Made by a program: the position numbers and the translations under genes. From the NCBI RefSeq assembly GCF_905220415.1, contig NC_059563.1, forward strand, positions 754,001 to 818,000: a DNA stretch of 64,000 nt. The letters are read 5' to 3'. Below, piece after piece: positions 34,401-43,400 of the stretch. The notes below the pieces were generated by a model that saw nothing but the letters and a program-made list of their open reading frames with translations, ran no database searches and was not told where the DNA came from. Source of the stretch: Colias croceus. Taxonomy: Eukaryota; Arthropoda; Insecta; Lepidoptera; Pieridae. The stretch's first letter is position 1. Every line of letters begins with the position of its first letter.

Positions 34401-37400
34401 TTTGATGAAAAACCGAAAAGGTATAAACAATCTATCAATGCATATTACGATACAAATTTATAGGAAAGTGAAAAATTTATTCCAAATAAATACATCTTAG
34501 CTTTTGCCTTTCAGTTTTACATTGTACGGAACAATTAAATTAGACCTATTGTCCACGTTATACGCAGGTCACCTCAATTCACTTTCAACTGACGATTGCA
34601 AAACAATTGCATAGAAACAACAACTGCAACGTCGCGTTAGTTTTTTTTTCAACTATCATCTCGATAGTTGGTCGAGTAAAGCTAGTAAACAAACGCTACG
34701 TTGCCGCACCGCACCACGAGCGGTTGGAGCGACGTTGTCGCGCCGTAGATATTTTTACGCAAGATGAATTCGTCTTGCAATCATCAGCCCCTTGCTTTGC
34801 GGTGCGGCAACGTCGCGTCGAGCGTATGTTCACTAACTTTAGATATTAGATGAAAGAAAATTGAGTGAACTCGGACAATGGATATAACAAATATGAAAAA
34901 TACGCCTTTATCGTCATTTGATGTTAATGAACGATTGGACAACTATAGACCTTATCCAGATGTATTTTTTTTTATTGTAAAGTTTAAAGAAAATGGTTCT
35001 ACAATTGGAAAATTATTAAGAATAATTTATTTTTCACTATATAGTATAAAACAAAGTCGCTATCTCTGTCCCTATGTATGCTTAAATCTTTAAAACTACG
35101 CAACGGATTTTGATGGGGTTTTCTCAATAGAGTGATTCAAGAGGAAGGTTTTAAAATATAATTTGGTTTTAAACAAAGCAGACGAAGCCGCATGCAGCAA
35201 GCTAGTTTACTTATATAATATATTTCACTCACCCATTCAAAACAGTAGCTCCCAAAACCTCATTGATGACTTTAAAACTCTTCGGCATTCGTCGAATAAA
35301 GCCATTTTTTGAGGTCGAATCAAAACCAAGAAATAGAATATTATATGCTTCTTCCCGTCCCGGGGGAGGGGGTTTGGGACGGATCGAACGAAATCCCACC
35401 CCATGGCCCATCCATTTTGAGGGTAGTATGCTTAAATGAAAGATATAATACATAATAAAAGCAAAAGTAAGTTGATACAAGATATTATAATAGCTATGCC
35501 CTTTTAACCAAATATTTCTATAGCTTTATTCTGATACATAAGCTACATAACTGTCGATTTCGAGGTTCGACATTTAAAAACATTTGCGTTTATAATATAC
35601 TAGTAGTACTATGCGATCCAACTAATAATAGGATTGAGCTAGCGCCATGTTGTGACGTCATAGCTCTTTATTCAAACAAATCAATCATTACAACGCGACG
35701 TAAAATAATTAAAAAATCTGCTTTTGTATCAAGACTACAAGATCAGATATTTTTATTCATTTTGAAATTAGTTATTCATTGTTCCTGTACATAATAACAT
35801 TTTTCATAAAAGGAAAGACCTAAACACACTGTCAATCTTATCGTTTAAAACAATCAACATCCAAGCAACCTCTACTTTAAAATAACTTCAATAAAACTCA
35901 CCTATTCTCATGTTTTCCAGTACATTTGATTTTCACATGATCACTTTTAACCAGATCGTATGGATCCCCCCCTTTAACTTCCGTGGGGGGTCCAATGGTG
36001 TATTTTTTGTCACTTTCATACAAAATATCGTTGTACGTGCATATTATATCGCGGGTAGTTTCTAAAATGTCGGGTACCACTTTGCATTGTGATAGCTGTG
36101 AATAAAAGAAATAAAAATATTATATACTGGATAAAAAAAAACTAAAAATATACTAGCTGCATTCTCCGGCTTTACTTGAGAAAAAAACCTGTTACTCGAT
36201 AAAGACGTCGCTTGGTGAAATAATTTTTGAAAAAGGTCCAGTAGGTTTTGTCGCATAACAAATATACACACAAAAAATCAAATTTTTCCTCTTTATGATA
36301 ATACTAGCTGTGCCCCGCGGTTTCACCCGCGTGGCTCCGTTCATGTCGATCTTAGCGTGATAATATATCGCCTATAGCCTTCCTCGATAAATGGGCTTTC
36401 TAACATCAAAAGAATTTTTAAATCGGACCAGTAGTTCCTGAGATTATCGCGTTCAAACAAACAAACAAACTCTTCAAAGTATAAATTAGTTTAGGCGACT
36501 TTATCTATAGGCAAAGCCATAAACATGACAATTACCGTGACCATGACCACGTGATAATTTTTTCAATAAACAACTAAACGCATGAATAGAATAATTATGC
36601 GTTGCATAAAACATTCATTAAACTTAAAGCCTTATTTCGTCTCAATAACGTTTTAAGTCCCTTGTATCGCTATTCGCTAATTAGAAAACTCAAAAACTGC
36701 CCTAAACAGTCAGGCAGAGTTTTAATTCGGACACTTGAAAGAAAGAAGAAAGAAAGAAAATAAATTTATTTGTACAGTTAACATACAAATACAAATTTTT
36801 ATAACAATAAAATAATTAAAATTAACAGATAAACTTTGAGTCATTTGAGTCTAGTTGTTTATTTTTTACATTTTTGATTCTAAACTAGTTATCAATTTTT
36901 TTTTACGTTTTTTAGTACTTTTACTGATGTTTTTACATATTTTTCCATACTCACATAGCATTTAACCCAATCCTGCCCCTCACAAACAACTTTTGGCAGT
37001 TCCTTATCAAACTTAGTGACCTCTTGTGCGAACGGGTCGAGGTGGGGTATCTCACACCCGGTGCCTTTGTCCTGTTGTAGCGCTTCTTCGAGACGCTTCT
37101 CTATGTATCTGGAATGGTGGGTGTTTTTTGTTATTTTTGGCTTTGGGGTAACTTTTTTTTTGTCTTAGGAAACTTCTTAGTGACGTATTTTTGAAAAAAT
37201 GTCTTATAAGGTAGTTAAAAAAATTCGTTTCTGGTGTAGAAATTTTTACGTCACTTAAAAATTGTTAAAGAGTGTTTTTGAATAAAAAAAATGATTTCAT
37301 ATGGAAACTAAATACCAATTTTTTAAAAATATAAATATTTCGACCATGAGGTGGGATTCGAACCTGCGTTTTTTGCTGTACAATCGCATTTATTATAATT

Positions 37401-40400
37401 TTCTTGTATCCCAAATACAAAATATGCAATGCAATGTAAACTTTATTTCCATTTGTCCATAAATAAATTAATAAAATCTGACTTTATTGAATTAGGAATA
37501 AAATTAAATGGCTTTTATACTAAGTTTTTCGAATAATTACAATTTTGGTACTTTATACTAAAAAATTGTGAATGTTAAAGTGCACCCATTTCATGCTTAT
37601 GTTTTACCAAATTCTTAACTGAAATCTAAATGATGTATACCAATCAACATGTTTAAATGTTTTTATTATAATAAATTCTTATCTAAATGAAGATGTATAT
37701 TATACCAGTTAAAGTTGTTGTTATTATATAAATGTTTTAAAAATAATATAAACATATTATGATAGTTCTCACCTTACAAGTTTTATTTGCAATACATCAA
37801 ATGCTACTCATATGCAAAAAAAAACTCAAAAGCATATAGTCAAAGAAAGCGTTCAAATTCTATAGAAAGCAAATCAATGCATACTCACTCTATTACAGAA
37901 TTTCTGGAAAGAAAAAAAATACAAATCTTTAATAACACAATTAATCATGCCATTACTAGAGTTGAAGTTTCAATGCTTTTATTTTCATAAAAATAACAAA
38001 AAAAACGAGTGTCGAGCACACGTATCAGAAGTGAAACTTCTTTGGCAAGATTCATAGATACCAAAATCGTCGCCTTACAACATGACGTGACGGTGTTGTC
38101 ATGACTCTCAACGCGCCTATACAGGGTTATTTGTAAAACACCGGCAACCTCGCAGGACAAGATAGCTAACATCATAAGTAACAACATTTGATCTACGACT
38201 TTTGGCATAACGCAATAAATTATTTTTAAATGATTTTTTAAGCTTTTATTGTACTCTCCTAACATTTGTAAGTCTATGTTCTATTCATTATCGAAAGGAC
38301 GACGCGACGCCCCCTTTCCCCTCCCATTCGCTTCTTGTTTACGTAATTTTTGGAATGCGCGTAGAGTTTATAATATTCAAACGGAAAATTAAATGAATAT
38401 TTATTTTTGTATGGAAATAAAATCTAACAAATTATCAAAAGTCGTAGAACAAATGTTGTTACTTATGATGTTAGCTATCTTGTCCTGCGAGGTTGCTGGT
38501 GTTTTACAAGTAACCCTGTATAAGTTTCACTTCAAAATATTAAATTTTTTTAATAAATAAGAGCATTGTAAATTACAACTCTTAAAATACATTAAATATA
38601 TAAGTCAAATACACAAATTCAAATTCAAATTAAAATTTTGATCAACTAAAAGCAAAAAAAAAACAAATACATTGAGAATTATTAATACGTTATTATATTA
38701 CACATATTACATAAAATTATTACTATTTTTCAAATACACCTGCAGTGATTCTACATGCGTTTGAATGATGTGCAAATTAACTAAAAATCTACTTTACTTA
38801 CAACCCCCTTATTTATTACTAGAAACCCCTAAACTTAGGAACTCTAAGTAACATAGTTTTTTATATCACCACTAGTTAGTGTAGTAGTTAGTAGTAGTAG
38901 TGGAAATTATTATGTTAATGTTTATAATAGCTTTGTGTATTTATTTATTTTCATGACAAAAATGTAAGTACTACATTCAGTAGAACATGGAATATCCAAA
39001 CACCGACTAACCGAATGGCCAATTATATTATCCGAATCGGTTGTAAGCGTAATATAAAAAAGAATTAAAAAACAAGTTTGTTATCTTTTTTTGATTATTT
39101 GTAATTGAGCTTTTGTAATTAAGTCCAGATATATATAACTGTATGTAATTATTATAACCAGATATATTATAACTATGAATAGGGATTCAAATCACACTTT
39201 AGGGGTTTACAGTAAGGGGTTATAAGCAACACTAGTAGCATAATAAAACCATTACCTGTTAAGATTAGCCGGTATGTTAGTTTGGTCCCAATGCGGTCTA
39301 GCAACGGAATGATGATTAATTTCACCCACAATACCATCACTAAAATGGAAACGAGCAACTAATATACATGCAAATAGCAAAAGAAAACTAAACTAAAAGG
39401 GGTTGATGGGAAATTGTGTATGTTTGTGATTATAGGTTTAAAATATAAAAATATTGAGAGGAAACATCTAGAATCTAGATAAAGGTTTTTTACAAAGTAT
39501 GTATAACATATTATATTCTGTTGTAAGCATTGAAGTTAAGTTCTTTATTACTAGTATCATATTATTTGCAATAAAATACCTGTGTGAGTCTGTGTGTGTA
39601 AACAATTACACCTGAGTGTGGTTTTGATCCTTATATTGCTTAACATGTCTTTATTTCATGCATGTAAATAGACGTAATAATTGAATGCTTTCTATATCCA
39701 TACTAATATTATAAATGCGAAAGTAACTCTGTCTGTCTGTTACTCAATCACGCCTAAACTACTGAACCAATTTGCATGAAATTTGGTATGAAGATATTTT
39801 GATACCCGAGAAAGAACATAGGCTACTTATTATCCCGGGAAAATGACGCAATCACGGAAATCTCACGGAAACGGGAACTATGCGGGTTTTTCTTTAACTG
39901 CGCGGGCGAAGCCGCGGGCGGAAAACTAGTATTTTATATGTATATGTCTACGTAAGGTAATATTTAAATAATAATGCAGTATGAAAACTATGTGTCGTTA
40001 AAGTATAAATAATGGAATTCGTCGCAACACCATTTCTTATCCTTATCTTTACTTATTATACATAATACAGTATTTAATAGTTACTCGTACATATATAGAA
40101 TTCTCCTGGCGCTATGTATATCCTCTTGAAGGTATTTTTTATGTAAAAGTACTGAATACATTTTCTTTAAGCCACGTCTCGCGATAATACATGTAAGTAG
40201 ATTAATTTTATGCACATCTATTCAGCCGTTCTTGCATAATTGAGGTCCGTCGTCCATTCTCACAAAATTATAATTTGTTATTTAATCATTAAAGTACAAT
40301 ATTTTAGAGCTAGCAACTTTTGTGTCCGCAATTACATAATATTTTGTCTCTCCCATCAACTAGGTACCTATAGGAAGTTGCGTCGCTACGTGCGCGCACT

Positions 40401-43400
40401 TTCTTACAAGCCCATAGAGTTGATGGGAGAGACTAAATAGTTGCGGAGACAAAAGTTGCACTTGCGCGCTAGCTCTTATAGACATTATAATAATTAGGTT
40501 TTTCAGTAACATCTACGTATACGGACGAAGTCGCGTACCTTACTTAGTCCTGCTAATATTACAAATGCCAAAGTTTGTGAGTAAGTATGTATGGATGTTT
40601 GTTACTATGTCACGGATATACTACTGAACCGATCACAATGAAATTTGTCACACACATAGAGGGTAACTTGTAATTAACACAAAGGATAGGTTTTAACCCG
40701 GAAAGCCCAAGGTAACGGGAACTATGCGGGGTTTTCTTTGAAAACGCGGGCGAATCCGCGGGCAGATAGCTAGTATTACATAACAATAATGCAGCTATGT
40801 AATGACGTAAAATATAACAAAGAATAATATATAACCATTGTGCTATACCGATTCTAAATTACATGGTAATTTGTGGAAAATAACAATTTTTCAAGGGCAT
40901 TTTCATAATAGTAACACCGCAGTAGTTATAGAGAATTTTAAATGTCGACGAAAAAGATTGTTAAATAAAATGTATCTGCGTTTGTGTAGCTCTCGAATGG
41001 ATGAATCGATTTAAGTAATTTTAGTAATTCGAAATGGGTTAGTTAGGGATATCTCGTATTTAGTTCAAATATTAACAGAACCTTGCTCCTTCATGGCTCC
41101 TTTGGCTTTTATAAACGCGCAAGTCTGTAACTATTTCATCATGAAATAGTCATGAAATTTTCACGCATAAATTACTGAACGAATTTTGATGAAATTTTGC
41201 ACTAATCTACACTAATATTATAAAGAGGAAAACTTTGTTCGTTTGTTTGATTGTAATGAATAGCCTCATAAACTACTGGACCGATTTTAAAAATTCTTTC
41301 ACCATTCGAAATCTACATTATCCACGAGTAATATAGGATAGGTTTTATCCCGGAAATTCCACGGGAACGGGAACTATACGAGTTTTTCTTTGAAACCGCG
41401 GGCGGAGCCGCCGGCGGAAAGCTAGTACCTACTTATACCATAAAATGTTTTTAAATATTATCGTTTCGTTAAAGAATCTATGACATACACAAACTGAATT
41501 ATATTTTAACGTGTAGGTAAATGGGTATTTAAACTGACAAAATGTTTATTATGTTAAATATTTTTGAAGTGAAAACTTCTTTAGCGGCGTTGGGTATAAA
41601 ATCTTAAACTCGCGTCAGGACACGTGGCCAGTACCGGTAGTCTGTACAAATTAGTCGGTAATTACCGACAACTAATTTATAGACCCGTCTTCAGCAATGA
41701 AAATGATGTCGCTTAATACCTCTCCCCAATTTGATGGAAGCATACAATGGATACATATTTGTTTATAATTTTTATTCTTCACAAAACTTTCCGTTATGCG
41801 TCAAAATATTTATATAATAATAGCCTTGTAGTAATGCATTTTTATCTAAATTAATAACATCATTATTTCAATTCCGTAAATATATGAACAATAAATAAAA
41901 TATAGATTTCATGGATTTGGAAAATCATTTCTTTGCAACACATTCGAATGTTGTCAAAACAAATTATTCTTTGACATTGTCAATCGTTATGATACCGACG
42001 TTTTGATCTCGACAAGATCTCGATAACTAAAGCCCAAGAAGCTTATATCTAAAGCCCTTCTCCCATTACGATTTACGATACTTCTAGAATAGGTACGATA
42101 CTCGAGTAGAATACTAGTAAGATATTTGCTCGCTACCCGATGCTCGCATATTATGCGACTGAAAAATGACTAAATTCATCATTATTGTGCCTCGTTTTTG
42201 TGGGCGGACGTTATATAATAATAATAATAATATTCATTTATTTATTGTAACAACAGTTAGGTCGTTATGTCGAGCAATCAGCGATTCCAGTGAAGACGAA
42301 GCTCTTGCAGTTTTTCTTTTTTATAGAAATAGAAGACGGCAACATAAGAGTAAGAAGTACTGGATTCATCCATATATTGAAATGAAAATAAATTGTAGAG
42401 ATTTGTAGCCGCACGAGAACTACAACTCATGATGATTAGAAATTTTTATTTTTCTACCGAAGAGATACGCGGGAGACGTGACGCAAAAGCGACCAACACG
42501 GTGAGTCGTGCGATGCTAGTCGCGGACGTGTAGGATACCGATAGCGTAGTGTGCGAGCCTACATACAAATGTATGTGATAATGTGAGTTACTCCGCGGCG
42601 ACTAGTCTCCGAGAATTGCAGGATACTTGAATCGCCTGTGCGTATCGTAATGGGAGAAGGGCCTTACGGTTTGTGTGGGTTTGTAGATACGGTTGAAAAT
42701 ATCGGAAAAATTATAGATTATTATAATCTATACATATAATAAATCTGTAGAAGTGTCAATTCTGTACATTGCAAATATTGAAAAAATAAATAGCAGGGGG
42801 TGTTACTGGATCGATACCAAACCCAGATATGTGATTAAAAAAAATTTTTGTCTGTCTTTCTGTCTATCTGTCTGTATGTGAAGGCATCACATAAAAACTA
42901 ACGGTTCGATTTCGATGAAATTTGTTATAATTATTATCCTTTTTACCTTATTATCCTGTGCATAAAATAGGATACTTTTTATCCCGGAAAAATACGTAGA
43001 TAAAAGAAATCTTAATTTTTCTTAATTTTTCCGCGCGGACGGAATCGCGGGCGGAAGCTAGTTTTATAATAAAAAAGATATTTCACACTTCCGATGCTAT
43101 ATGATTAAACGCAATAATTTTTTCTCTTATTTAATGTTATTGCAATTAAAATAAAATACACAAATAATGTTTTATTTTTAAGATGGTTTCAAAATTTTAT
43201 TGAAAACTAGCGGTCCGCCCCGGCTTCGCCCGTGGTACATGTTTACGTTTTCTCTCCATAAGAACCATCCTCGTACTTCAAGGAATATAATAAAAAAAGA
43301 ATTATCGAAATCGGTTCAGCCGTTCTCGAGTTATGCGCTTACCAACACATTTTGCGATTCATTTTTATATTATAAGAAGATGTTCAGAAGCCTCTTATAA

